Source: Blattabacterium cuenoti
GTDB taxonomy: Bacteria; Bacteroidota; Bacteroidia; Flavobacteriales; Blattabacteriaceae
Reading direction: 5' to 3'
DNA: 64,000 nucleotides
NCBI RefSeq assembly: GCF_014252455.1
Contig: NZ_CP060245.1
Coordinates: 134,149-198,148 of the forward strand
Shown here in pieces: positions 47,113-55,932 of this stretch. The notes under the pieces are model-generated. The model was not told where the DNA came from. It did no database searches and saw only the letters and a program-made list of their open reading frames with translations. Position 1 is the first letter of the stretch. Every line of letters begins with the position of its first letter. The translations under genes and the position numbers were made by a program.

Positions 47113-47120
47113 CAAAAGTA
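47113..47120 (-). promoter_or_regulatory. Candidate -7 box (TACTTTTG) for dapD
   Basis: Exact TAnnTTTG match on the minus strand, 16 bases before the dapD start. It lies in the 55-base divergent gap with ruvX. Confidence 0.4.
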
Positions 47121-47131
47121 GTAAAAATATC

Positions 47132-47139
47132 TATATTTG
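47132..47139 (+). promoter_or_regulatory. Candidate -7 box (TATATTTG) for ruvX-def
   Basis: Exact TAnnTTTG match 12 bases before the ruvX ATG, which implies a very short leader or leaderless-like mRNA. Confidence 0.35.
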
Positions 47140-47151
47140 TTCTTATTTATT

Positions 47152-47586
47152 ATGACAAAAATATTGGGAATAGATTACGGCAAGATTATAACAGGATTAT
47201 CTATAACAGATAATAAAAAAATATTTTCTTTTGGACTAACAGCTATTTTTACTAAGAATTTAATGAATTTTTTAGATATTATTATGTATAATTCCCCTAT
47301 AGAAAAAATTGTTATTGGTCTTCCTAAAACTTTACAAAATAAAAATTCTGCATTAGAAAAATATATTAAAAAATTTATTTATAAATTTCATAAAAAATAT
47401 CCTAATATTATAATAGAACGATTGGATGAACGTTTTACATCTAAAATGGCTTTTATTACTATGATTGAATTAGGATTAAAAAAAAAACAAAGAAGAAATA
47501 AAGGAATTTTAAATCAAATTAGTGCTACCATTATTTTACAATCTTATCTTATTAAAAATTTGAAAAATAAAAAAAAATTATCATGA
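47152..47586 (+). CDS. ruvX: RuvX/YqgF-family Holliday junction resolvase-like nuclease
   Basis: A 144-residue RNase H-like protein of the YqgF family, implicated in 16S rRNA 5'-end processing in other bacteria. ILGIDYGKIITGLSITD (about 4-20) carries the first Asp, IVIGLPKTL the middle strand, and ERLDERFTSKMA the Glu/Asp region. ATG 47152 was preferred over an upstream TTG that lies within the candidate -7 box. Its TGA overlaps the def ATG (ATGA). Confidence 0.9.
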   Translation: MTKILGIDYGKIITGLSITDNKKIFSFGLTAIFTKNLMNFLDIIMYNSPIEKIVIGLPKTLQNKNSALEKYIKKFIYKFHKKYPNIIIERLDERFTSKMAFITMIELGLKKKQRRNKGILNQISATIILQSYLIKNLKNKKKLS

Positions 47587-48104
47587 TCTTACCTATAGTT
47601 TTTTATGGAAATCCTATTTTAAGAAAAAAATCTATAGAGATAGATATTCATTCTTGTAGAAGAACAATTAATACATTAATTAATGATATGTTTGAAACTA
47701 TAGATAAAGTACAAGGAATAGGTTTAGCTGCTCCTCAAATAGGAAAAAATATACGAATTTTTATCATAAAAACTCCTTTTTACAATAAAAATCAGGATAT
47801 AATAAATAATTATGAAGAAGTTTTTATTAACGCTAAAATAATAAAAATATACGGAGAATTATGTAATTTTAATGAAGGATGTCTTAGTATTCCTGGAATT
47901 ATGGGATATGTTAAAAGAAAATCTCATATAATAATAGAATATTATGATCATAATTGGGAAAAAAAGAAAAAAACTTTACAAGGTATATGTTCTAGAGTTA
48001 TACAACATGAATATGATCATATTGAAGGAAAACTTTTTATAGATTATTTTTCTTCTATTAAAAAAAGAAAAATAGAAAAAAAGCTTATCAATTTTTTTAA
48101 ATAA
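47583..48104 (+). CDS. def: Peptide deformylase
   Basis: Removes the N-formyl group from nascent proteins, 173 residues. The three metal motifs are present: GIGLAAPQIG (about 42-51), EGCLSIPG (about 98-105) and QHEYDHIEGKLF (about 140-151). It is translationally coupled to ruvX by a 4-base ATGA overlap, a common Bacteroidota pair. It converges on rplT with 17 bases between. Confidence 0.96.
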   Translation: MILPIVFYGNPILRKKSIEIDIHSCRRTINTLINDMFETIDKVQGIGLAAPQIGKNIRIFIIKTPFYNKNQDIINNYEEVFINAKIIKIYGELCNFNEGCLSIPGIMGYVKRKSHIIIEYYDHNWEKKKKTLQGICSRVIQHEYDHIEGKLFIDYFSSIKKRKIEKKLINFFK

Positions 48105-48121
48105 AAAATATCACTTATCTA

Positions 48122-48466
48122 TCACAAAATATTATCTATGATTTTTTTGAAAGACTGAGGATCATTCATAGCAAAATCTGCAAGATATTTCCTATTAATA
48201 TGAATATTATTATTATATAATTTTTTTATAAATTGAGAATAAGATATTCCATACTTTCGTACTTCAGCATTAATACGTTGAATCCAAAGAGATCTAAAAT
48301 CTCTTTTCTTTTTTTTTCTACTTGAAAAAGCATATACAAATGATTTCTCTACAGCATTTTTAGCTACTGTATAAACCTTACTTCTAGCTCCATAAAATCC
48401 TCTTGCTAATTTTAATATTTTTTTACGTTTTCGTCTAGAATTTACAGAATTAGTAGATCTTGGCAT
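48122..48466 (-). CDS. rplT: 50S ribosomal protein L20
   Basis: A 114-residue 23S-rRNA binding assembly protein. The PRSTNSVNSRRKRKKILKLA start, GFYGARSKVYTVAKNAVEKS and the DFRSLWIQRINAEVRKYGIS core are standard. It is last of the thrS-infC-rpmI-rplT series. In E. coli L20 represses this operon by binding its mRNA; whether that holds here is not visible. Confidence 0.97.
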   Translation of the reverse strand: MPRSTNSVNSRRKRKKILKLARGFYGARSKVYTVAKNAVEKSFVYAFSSRKKKKRDFRSLWIQRINAEVRKYGISYSQFIKKLYNNNIHINRKYLADFAMNDPQSFKKIIDNIL

Positions 48467-48471
48467 TTATC

Positions 48472-48660
48472 TTATAGTTGTTTTTTTATATTTTTTTGAT
48501 CTGATCTTTTTAATAAAGAAAATTTAGAAAGTTTACGTTTCCTTTTTTTATTTTTTTTAGTTAAAAGATGATTTTTAAACGCATGTTTTTTTTTGATATA
48601 ACCACTTGCTGTTTTTTTAAATCTTTTTTTTGATCCTGATTTTGTTTTTAATTTCGGCAT
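48472..48660 (-). CDS. rpmI: 50S ribosomal protein L35
   Basis: A 62-residue basic protein beginning [20 protein letters not shown] and carrying the family's [14 protein letters not shown] segment. It lies 1 base after infC and 5 before rplT, the conserved infC-rpmI-rplT order. Confidence 0.96.
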   Translation of the reverse strand: MPKLKTKSGSKKRFKKTASGYIKKKHAFKNHLLTKKNKKRKRKLSKFSLLKRSDQKNIKKQL

Positions 48661-48661
48661 A

Positions 48662-49219
48662 TTAAAACTTTTTTGGAGCTAAAATCATGTACATTCTTTT
48701 TCCTTCCATCACCGGCATTTGTTCGACTTTTCCATATTCTTCAATTTCTTCTGCAAATTTTAGCAATTTTATTTTACCTTGATCTTTATATACAATTGAA
48801 CGCCCTTTAAAGAAAACAAAAACTTTTACTTTATCACCCCGCATTAAAAATTTTTCAGCACTCCTAATCTTAACTTTCCCATCATGATCTCCTATTTGAG
48901 GACCAAATCTAATTTCTTTAGTATTTACTTTAATTTGTTTCGCTTTAAATTGTTTCTTTTTTTTCTTTTGTTCATATAAAAATTTTTTATAATCCAATAT
49001 CTTACATACTGGAGGATTAACTTTAGGATTGATCTCTACTAAATCTAATTCTTGATCCATTGCTAATTGAAGAGCTTCTTTAATTGATATAATTCCTTTT
49101 TCAATATCCTTCCCTACTAACCGTATCTGATGAGAATCAATATATTGATTAATACGATGATGCTCCTTTTTTTTTGTAAATGTACGATATATTCTCTTTT
49201 TTTTATGATGAACTCTAAT
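48662..49219 (-). CDS. infC: Translation initiation factor IF-3 with non-AUG start
   Basis: IF-3 binds the 30S subunit and controls initiation fidelity. The frame contains [18 protein letters not shown] (N-domain), [20 protein letters not shown] (linker) and the C-domain with [12 protein letters not shown] and [11 protein letters not shown]. The first ATG (49060) would remove about 53 conserved N-domain residues, so the start must be non-AUG. ATT at 49219, giving 185 residues, is the best choice by analogy with the AUU start of E. coli infC; ATA at 49234 is possible. An in-frame stop lies further upstream at about 49247-49249. It follows thrS by about 35 bases. Confidence 0.88.
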   Translation of the reverse strand: MRVHHKKKRIYRTFTKKKEHHRINQYIDSHQIRLVGKDIEKGIISIKEALQLAMDQELDLVEINPKVNPPVCKILDYKKFLYEQKKKKKQFKAKQIKVNTKEIRFGPQIGDHDGKVKIRSAEKFLMRGDKVKVFVFFKGRSIVYKDQGKIKLLKFAEEIEEYGKVEQMPVMEGKRMYMILAPKKF

Positions 49220-49254
49220 AAATTTTTTTTTTATAGCTTTATAATTTTATAAGT

Positions 49255-50505
49255 TTATTTAAATGAGTTACTTTCTTTAAAAATAGCATCTATTCCATTA
49301 GAAATAGTAAAAATACCTAAATGACCAACATTATGACGTCTTAATGAAATCATTTCATTTTTTTCCTCTTTATCTCCCAAAATAATCATATAAGGAATTT
49401 TATTTTCTTCTGAATCTCTAATTTTTTTATTAATTTTTTCATTTCTACTATCAATAAAAACACGAATATTATAATCTAACATTAAATTTAAAATTTTTTT
49501 TGCATATATCATATATTTATTACTGATAGGAAGTATTACCGCCTGATATGGAACTAACCATAATGGGATATTTCCTTTTGTATGTTCAATTATAATCGCT
49601 ATAAGACGTTCTAATGAACCAAAAGGAGCCCGATGTATCATTACTGGACGATTTTTTTCATTATTTTTTCCTTTATAATATAAATCAAATCTTTCCGGGA
49701 GATTATAATCTACTTGAATAGTTCCTAATTGCCAATTTCTATTTAAAGAATCTTTAAATAAAAAATCTAATTTTGGACCATAAAAAGCAGCTTCTCCATA
49801 ATGAATAGAAGCATTTATTTTTTCTTCTTTTACAGCTGTTAAAATAGCATTTTCAGCATTTTTCCAATTTTTTTCTGATCCAATATAATAATTATCCCCT
49901 TTTTTTTTAGGATCTCTAAGGGAAACTCTAACTGTATAATCTAAAAAACCAAGACAACGAAAAACATAAAAAACTAAATGTATTACTTTTTTAAATTCTT
50001 CTAAAAGCTGATCATATGTACAAAAAATATGTGCATCATCTTGGGTAAAACATCTGACCCTTGTCAAACCATTCAATTCTCCACTTTTTTCATATCGATA
50101 TACTGTTCCAAATTCAGCAAACCTTTTAGGAAGATCTCTATATGACCATTCTTGTGAACGATAAACTTCACAATGATGAGGACAATTCATAGGTTTTAAT
50201 AAAAATTCTTCTTCTTTCCGAGGGGTTTTAATGGGTTGAAAACTATCTTTTCCATATTTATTCCAATGTCCACTTCTAATATATAATTTTTTATGTCCAA
50301 TATGAGGAGTAATAATCATTTCATATCCATGTTTTTTTTGAATATCAGTTAAAAATTTTTCTAAATTTTTTCTAAAAATAGTTCCTCTAGGTAACCATAA
50401 TGGCAATCCTGTTCCTACTCTATCAGAAAAAATAAAAAATTTTAATTTTTTTCCTATTGATCTGTGATCTATATTAGTATTTTTTAAAACTAAAGATTTA
50501 TCCAT
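49255..50505 (-). CDS. thrS: Threonyl-tRNA synthetase, catalytic and anticodon domains only
   Basis: Charges tRNA-Thr. At 416 residues it is far shorter than the usual ~640. It begins just ahead of the class-II core (DHRSIGKKLKFFIFSD, GLPLWLPRGT) and lacks the N1 (TGS) and N2 editing domains. The zinc ligands are kept: Cys in MNCPHH (about 108), His in DDAHIF (about 159) and His in IHRAPFGSLER (about 291). The C-terminal anticodon domain (about 315-416, PYQAVILPIS onward) is intact. There is no coding space upstream for the missing domains, since glpF ends 54 bases away. Like the yeast mitochondrial enzyme, it cannot edit Ser-tRNA-Thr with an N2 domain. Confidence 0.93.
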   Translation of the reverse strand: MDKSLVLKNTNIDHRSIGKKLKFFIFSDRVGTGLPLWLPRGTIFRKNLEKFLTDIQKKHGYEMIITPHIGHKKLYIRSGHWNKYGKDSFQPIKTPRKEEEFLLKPMNCPHHCEVYRSQEWSYRDLPKRFAEFGTVYRYEKSGELNGLTRVRCFTQDDAHIFCTYDQLLEEFKKVIHLVFYVFRCLGFLDYTVRVSLRDPKKKGDNYYIGSEKNWKNAENAILTAVKEEKINASIHYGEAAFYGPKLDFLFKDSLNRNWQLGTIQVDYNLPERFDLYYKGKNNEKNRPVMIHRAPFGSLERLIAIIIEHTKGNIPLWLVPYQAVILPISNKYMIYAKKILNLMLDYNIRVFIDSRNEKINKKIRDSEENKIPYMIILGDKEEKNEMISLRRHNVGHLGIFTISNGIDAIFKESNSFK

Positions 50506-50559
50506 TTACCTTTACTAAAAAAAAAGTTACAAGTTTTTTTTATAATATTTCTTTCATGA

Positions 50560-51288
50560 TTAAGATGATAAAAATAAATATAAAATAGATGCAAAACAAC
50601 TACCAAAAATAGGACCTAATCCAGGTATCAACGAATAATTCCAATGTCTTTTTACCTTTCCAGGTATAGGTAAAAGTGTATATATAATTCTTGGACCTAA
50701 ATCACGAGCAGGATTCATAGCATAACCAGTAGTTCCTCCTAAAGATAATCCAATTGCTAATAATACTAAAGAAGATAAAACGGCTACTAATATTGGAGAT
50801 TTTCCTTCCTGAAAAAAAATAATTTTTTCTGAAAGATATAAATTTAAAAAAATAAAAATAAAAGTCACTAATATTTCACTTAAAAAATTAGAATAAAATT
50901 TTTTAATAGAAGGAACTGTAGCAAAAACAGATAATTTATCTTGTTCTTTTTTCGTTTCTAAAAAATGATCTTTATATAAAATCCAAACTAATAAAGATCC
51001 TAACATAGATCCAATAAATTGAGAAACAATATAAGAAGGGACTAACTTCCAATTAAACTTTCCAACTATAGCCAATCCTATTGTTATAGATGGATTTAAA
51101 TGTCCACCACTATAAGGATAAGAAACTAAAATTCCTATAAAAACTGCTAAAGCCCAACCAATAGTAATAGTTAACCATCCTCCATTCCCATGTCCTTTAG
51201 TTTTATTTAAAACTAAATTAGCTACTACTCCATTTCCTAAAAAAACTAAAATCATTGTTCCGATAATTTCTGCATATATTTTTATCAT
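50560..51288 (-). CDS. glpF: Glycerol facilitator (MIP/aquaglyceroporin)
   Basis: A six-helix membrane channel of 242 residues that passes glycerol. The two half-helices carry GGHLNPSITIG (NPS in place of the usual first NPA) and GYAMNPARDLGPR, with the constriction Arg and the Asp-Leu-Gly typical of glycerol-type channels. It is third in the glpD-glpK-glpF order. The NPS change is conservative and occurs in other MIP proteins. Confidence 0.93.
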   Translation of the reverse strand: MIKIYAEIIGTMILVFLGNGVVANLVLNKTKGHGNGGWLTITIGWALAVFIGILVSYPYSGGHLNPSITIGLAIVGKFNWKLVPSYIVSQFIGSMLGSLLVWILYKDHFLETKKEQDKLSVFATVPSIKKFYSNFLSEILVTFIFIFLNLYLSEKIIFFQEGKSPILVAVLSSLVLLAIGLSLGGTTGYAMNPARDLGPRIIYTLLPIPGKVKRHWNYSLIPGLGPIFGSCFASILYLFLSS

Positions 51289-51303
51289 AATATATAAAAT
51301 TTA

Positions 51304-52797
51304 CTAAAATTCATTTGACCAAGAACGAGTAGTTTTTATTGCTTTTTCCCAACCTTTAATTCTTTCCAAACGACTTGACATTTTTTTTGGTTCAAAAACC
51401 TGTTCTAATTTCCACTTATCTTGAATATCTTCAAAACTAGTCCAATAATTTACAGCTAATCCAGATAAATAAGCAGCACCTGCTGCTGTAAGTTCAGAAA
51501 TTTTTGATTTAACGACTTTCACATTTAAAATATCAGATTGAAATTGCATTAATAATTTATTAACCGTAGCTCCTCCATCAACACGAAGTTCTTGTATAGA
51601 AATTCCAGAATCTGCTTCCATTGCTTTTAATACATCCATATTTTGAAAAGCTATACTTTCTAAAGCTGCACGTACAAAATGAGCAGAAGTAGTCCCCCTA
51701 GTAATTCCTACAATAGTTCCTCTAGCTTTTTGATCCCAATAAGGAGCCCCTAATCCAGAAAAAGCTGGCACCATATATAATCCTTCTGTATTATCTACAG
51801 AAACAGCAAGTTTTTCTGCTTCATTAGAAGATAAAAGGAGACCTAATCCATCTCTCAACCATTGTACAACCGCTCCGGCAATAAAAACACTCCCTTCTAA
51901 AGCATATTGAACTTTATTATTAATTTTCCAAGCAATAGTTGTTATTAAATTATTTTTAGAAAAAACAGGTTTATCTCCAACATTCATTAACATAAAACAA
52001 CCCGTTCCATAAGTATTTTTTACCATTCCAATTTTAGTACACATTTGACCAAAAAGGGCCGCTTGTTGATCTCCTGCAATTCCAGATATAGGAATTTTAT
52101 GAGAAAGAATACTACCTGTAGTATAACCAAAAATTTCACTAGATGATTTCACTTCTGGAAGCATATTTTTTGGAATATCAAACAATTTAATTAAATCTTG
52201 ATCCCAACTTAGTGTATGAATATTAAAAAGCATTGTACGAGAAGCATTAGTCACATCTGTTACATGATTTTTTTTCCCAGTTAAATTCCATATTAACCAG
52301 GAATCAATAGTTCCAAAAGCTAATATTCCAGAATTTGCTTTTTTTCTAGCTTCTGGAATATTTTCTAATATCCATTTAATTTTTGTAGCAGAAAAATATG
52401 GATCGATAATAAGACCTGTTTTTTTTATAATCATTTCAGTGAATCCTTCTTTTTTAAGAAAATCACAATAATTAGATGTACGTCTATCTTGCCAAACGAT
52501 AGCATTAAAAATAGGTTCTCCCGTTATTTTATCCCATACTACAGTAGTTTCTCTTTGATTAGTAATTCCTATTGAAATAATATTATCTCCTGATAAGTTT
52601 GCTTTTAATATAGCTTCTAAAGCTACTGAAGCTTGTGTAGACCATATTTCTTCTGCATTATGTTCTACCCATCCAGGATAAGGATAAATTTGTGTAAATT
52701 CTCTTTGAGCTACGGAAATAATATTTCCTTTTTTATTAAAAATAATAGCTCTAGAACTAGTAGTTCCCTGATCTAATGATAGCACATATTTTTTCAT
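51304..52797 (-). CDS. glpK: Glycerol kinase
   Basis: Phosphorylates glycerol to sn-glycerol-3-phosphate, trapping what GlpF admits. It is about 497 residues. [20 protein letters not shown] (phosphate 1), [18 protein letters not shown], the FGK-signature region and [13 protein letters not shown], and the C-terminal [20 protein letters not shown] are all present. ATG 52797 gives the canonical start; upstream in-frame ATGs (52803, 52827) add unrelated residues. It lies 15 bases before glpF. Confidence 0.96.
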   Translation of the reverse strand: MKKYVLSLDQGTTSSRAIIFNKKGNIISVAQREFTQIYPYPGWVEHNAEEIWSTQASVALEAILKANLSGDNIISIGITNQRETTVVWDKITGEPIFNAIVWQDRRTSNYCDFLKKEGFTEMIIKKTGLIIDPYFSATKIKWILENIPEARKKANSGILAFGTIDSWLIWNLTGKKNHVTDVTNASRTMLFNIHTLSWDQDLIKLFDIPKNMLPEVKSSSEIFGYTTGSILSHKIPISGIAGDQQAALFGQMCTKIGMVKNTYGTGCFMLMNVGDKPVFSKNNLITTIAWKINNKVQYALEGSVFIAGAVVQWLRDGLGLLLSSNEAEKLAVSVDNTEGLYMVPAFSGLGAPYWDQKARGTIVGITRGTTSAHFVRAALESIAFQNMDVLKAMEADSGISIQELRVDGGATVNKLLMQFQSDILNVKVVKSKISELTAAGAAYLSGLAVNYWTSFEDIQDKWKLEQVFEPKKMSSRLERIKGWEKAIKTTRSWSNEF

Positions 52798-52847
52798 AAA
52801 CATATAATAATGATATAATAATAGCATTGTAAAAGCTTATTAAAATA

Positions 52848-54449
52848 TTAAATAATTGGATAATAATATTTTTTAGCTAATTTTTTAAAAGCAGATACTT
52901 GTGATTTTTCCCACGTTTTATCTCTAGAAAGTTCTTGTGCCATTAATGATGCTACTATTGGTGCTATCTTTATTGCTATTTTTGCATTTAAAAATAAAAA
53001 ACGTAATCTTCTTGCCAAAACATCTTCAATGGTTCTAGCCATTTCATAACGTACCATCCATATAATTTCTGCTTTAATACAATAATAAGGATATTTAGAA
53101 ATTAATGGATCTCCCCATACAGGATTCTCCTTAATTAATTTTTTAATATTATCTTCGTCTACTCCATATTTATTCCAATGAGAAGATTGATTATAATTAG
53201 ATGAAGAAATAGATCCATAAATTCTAATTTCTTTTGTTAAAGAAAGTTTTTTATTTAATTTCCCTATTTTAATAGCTTTATTAACAGTTTCTTCCGCCAT
53301 TTTTCTATAAGTCGTCCATTTACCTCCTATTATAGTAATTAAACCAGAAGGACTAATCATCAATTTATGTGATCTAGAAATATCTTTAGTTTTTTTATTA
53401 TAAGATAAATTTGTAGGAATTACTAGGGGCCGTAAACCAGAAAATGCACTTAAAATATCATTTTTTTTAGGATTATATAAAAAATATTGGTTAAAATTAT
53501 GTAAAATAAAATCTATTTCTTCTTCTAATGGATGAGGATCCATAATAATTTTATTTAAAAAAGTATCTGTAGTTCCAATTAAAACATGATCATACCATGG
53601 TATACTAAATAAAATTCTTCCATCAGAAGTTTTTGGAATAACAATAGCCGTATTTGAACTACTAAAAAAAGATTTATTTAATATAATATGTGTTCCTTGA
53701 CTAGGTTTTATAAACATTGGCCATGTATGATCATCCATTTTTAAAATAGAATCAGAAAAAACTCCAGTCGCATTAATCACTGTTTTAGAACAAATAGTAT
53801 ATTTTTTTTTATTTTCAAGATCATAAGCAATGACTCCAGATATTTTATTTCCTATTTTTTTAAGATTTTTTACTTTAAAATAATTTAATAAAATTCCTCC
53901 TTTTTTTACACTAGTTTGGGCTAAATTTATAGCTAAACGAGAATCATCAAATTGACCATCATAATATAAAATACCTCCTTTTAGGTTATTTGGTTTTATT
54001 TCAGGAAATATTTTTAATATTTTACTTTTTGATAAAAATTGAGTTTTTCCAAAACTTAATGATCCAGATAACCATTCATAAGATTTTAATCCCATCCAAT
54101 ATAAAAAACCCATTCTATAATTGAAAATAGGAATAATAAATCGTTGTTTTTTTACTAAATGAGGAGCATTTTTTAATAAAAGACCTCTTTCTTTTAATGC
54201 TTCATAAACTAATTTAATATTTCCTTGAGCTAAATATCGAATACCCCCATGAACTAATTTTGTACTACGACTAGAAGTTCCTTTCGAAAAATCCGATTGT
54301 TCTAAAAGAAGAGTTTTATATCCTCTAGAAGCGGAATCTAAAGAAATTCCTAATCCTGTAGCTCCCCCTCCAATAATAACAATATCCCAAATATTAATTT
54401 TTTCTAAAATACTTAAAAATCTATCTCTATTTAAAAAACCTTTCATCAT
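52848..54449 (-). CDS. glpD: Glycerol-3-phosphate dehydrogenase, FAD-dependent
   Basis: Oxidises glycerol-3-phosphate to DHAP at the membrane, passing electrons to the respiratory chain. It is 533 residues. The FAD-binding DIVIIGGGATGLGISLDSASRG (residue 22 on), SSRSTKLVHGGIRYL (about 61-75), GTHIILN and the GGKWTTYRKMAEE region (about 373-385) mark the family. Two ATGs are in tandem at the start. It is first in glpDKF. Confidence 0.95.
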   Translation of the reverse strand: MMKGFLNRDRFLSILEKINIWDIVIIGGGATGLGISLDSASRGYKTLLLEQSDFSKGTSSRSTKLVHGGIRYLAQGNIKLVYEALKERGLLLKNAPHLVKKQRFIIPIFNYRMGFLYWMGLKSYEWLSGSLSFGKTQFLSKSKILKIFPEIKPNNLKGGILYYDGQFDDSRLAINLAQTSVKKGGILLNYFKVKNLKKIGNKISGVIAYDLENKKKYTICSKTVINATGVFSDSILKMDDHTWPMFIKPSQGTHIILNKSFFSSSNTAIVIPKTSDGRILFSIPWYDHVLIGTTDTFLNKIIMDPHPLEEEIDFILHNFNQYFLYNPKKNDILSAFSGLRPLVIPTNLSYNKKTKDISRSHKLMISPSGLITIIGGKWTTYRKMAEETVNKAIKIGKLNKKLSLTKEIRIYGSISSSNYNQSSHWNKYGVDEDNIKKLIKENPVWGDPLISKYPYYCIKAEIIWMVRYEMARTIEDVLARRLRFLFLNAKIAIKIAPIVASLMAQELSRDKTWEKSQVSAFKKLAKKYYYPII

Positions 54450-54512
54450 GATTTACTCATTCATAAAAAATGGAATATTTACTACTATATGGAAATAATA
54501 TATTGAAATGAA

Positions 54513-54520
54513 CAAAATTA
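54513..54520 (-). promoter_or_regulatory. Candidate -7 box (TAATTTTG) for glpDKF
   Basis: Exact TAnnTTTG match on the minus strand in the 127-base gap before glpD, 63 bases from the start codon. This implies a leader of about 55 bases. Confidence 0.35.
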
Positions 54521-54576
54521 AAAATATTTTCAATAAAAGAAAATTTTTATAAAAATTAAAATAATTTATATTTTTG

Positions 54577-55911
54577 TTAATTAATCATTTTGGATAAAAA
54601 ATTTTTTATAATTTCAGATCCTGAATTATGATTCATTGTTTTCATTATTTTATTAATTTTATCAAATTGTTTTAAAAAAAGATTAATTTCTTTTAAAGGA
54701 ATCCCAGATCCTTTTGATATTCTATTTTTTCTATTGCTATTAGAAAATAAGGTAGGATGATGTCTTTCATAAGGAGTCATAGATAATATAATAGATTCTA
54801 TTTCTTTAAAAGAATCTTTTTTTTCCTTTTTTTTATCCAAAAAATTTTCCATTCCAGGAATCATAGACATAATATTTTTTATACTACCTATTTTTTTTAT
54901 TTTTTTAATTTGTTCAAATAAATCCTCAAAATTAAAACGATTTTTTGAAATCTTTCTATAAATTTTTTTAGTTTTTTCTTCATTAAATTGTTCTTGTACT
55001 TTCTCTACTAAAGTAACGATATCCCCCATTCCTAAAATTCTATTAGCTATTCTTTCTGGATAAAAAATTTCTATATTTTCTATTTTTTCACCATTACTAA
55101 TGAATTTAATAGGTTTACCAACTACACTAGACATAGTAATAGCTGCTCCACCTCTACTATCACCATCTAATTTAGTCATTACTATTCCATCAAAATTTAA
55201 AACTTTAGAAAATATTTGAACAGTATTAATAGCATCTTGTCCCGTCATTGCATCCACTACAAATAAAGTTTCATCTGGTTTAGAATATCGATAAATTGTT
55301 TCAATTTCATTCATCATTATTTTATCAATAGCCAATCTACCTGCAGTATCAATAATAATCACATTGCATTTTTTTTCATTAGCATATAAAAAAGACTTTT
55401 TAATAATTTCTATTATATTTTTATTCTCTTTTAAAAAGAAAACAGGAATATCAACTTTATCTGCAATTATTTTTAATTGATCTATTGCAGCAGGACGATG
55501 AATATCTGCAGCAACTAATAAAGGTTTTTTATTTTTTTTTTTTAAAAAAAAAGCAAGTTTAGAAGAAAAAGAAGTTTTTCCACTTCCCTGTAATCCACAA
55601 ATTAAAATAATAGAAGGATTTTTGGATATATTAATTTCTTTATTTTTCCCACCCATTAATAAAACTAATTCATCATATATAATTTTAATAATTAATTGTT
55701 TTGGATTTAAAGAAGTCAAAACTTTTTTACCAATTGATTTTTCTTTTATTTTTTGAATAAAAGTTTTAGCAATTTTATAATTTACATCTGCATCAATAAG
55801 AGTTCTACGAATTTCTTTAAGAGTCGCTGTAACATTAATTTCCGTTATTTTATTATTTCCCTTCAAAATATGAAGAGCTTTATCCATTTTTTTTTGTAAA
55901 TATTTAAACAT
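54577..55911 (-). CDS. ffh: Signal recognition particle protein (SRP54)
   Basis: Targets membrane proteins with the 4.5S RNA, 444 residues. N-domain (about 1-85), then the GTPase G-domain: ILICGLQGSGKTSFSSKLA (P-loop, about 103-121), DIHRPAAIDQL, IIDTAGRLAID, MTKLDGDSRGGAA. The C-terminal M-domain (about 300-444) contains SMIPGM and the RNA-binding RISKGSGIPLKEINLFLKQF. The 4.5S RNA gene is not in this window. It lies 21 bases after argS. Confidence 0.96.
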   Translation of the reverse strand: MFKYLQKKMDKALHILKGNNKITEINVTATLKEIRRTLIDADVNYKIAKTFIQKIKEKSIGKKVLTSLNPKQLIIKIIYDELVLLMGGKNKEINISKNPSIILICGLQGSGKTSFSSKLAFFLKKKNKKPLLVAADIHRPAAIDQLKIIADKVDIPVFFLKENKNIIEIIKKSFLYANEKKCNVIIIDTAGRLAIDKIMMNEIETIYRYSKPDETLFVVDAMTGQDAINTVQIFSKVLNFDGIVMTKLDGDSRGGAAITMSSVVGKPIKFISNGEKIENIEIFYPERIANRILGMGDIVTLVEKVQEQFNEEKTKKIYRKISKNRFNFEDLFEQIKKIKKIGSIKNIMSMIPGMENFLDKKKEKKDSFKEIESIILSMTPYERHHPTLFSNSNRKNRISKGSGIPLKEINLFLKQFDKINKIMKTMNHNSGSEIIKNFLSKMIN

Positions 55912-55932
55912 ATACGTTTATTTTTTTCTTTT

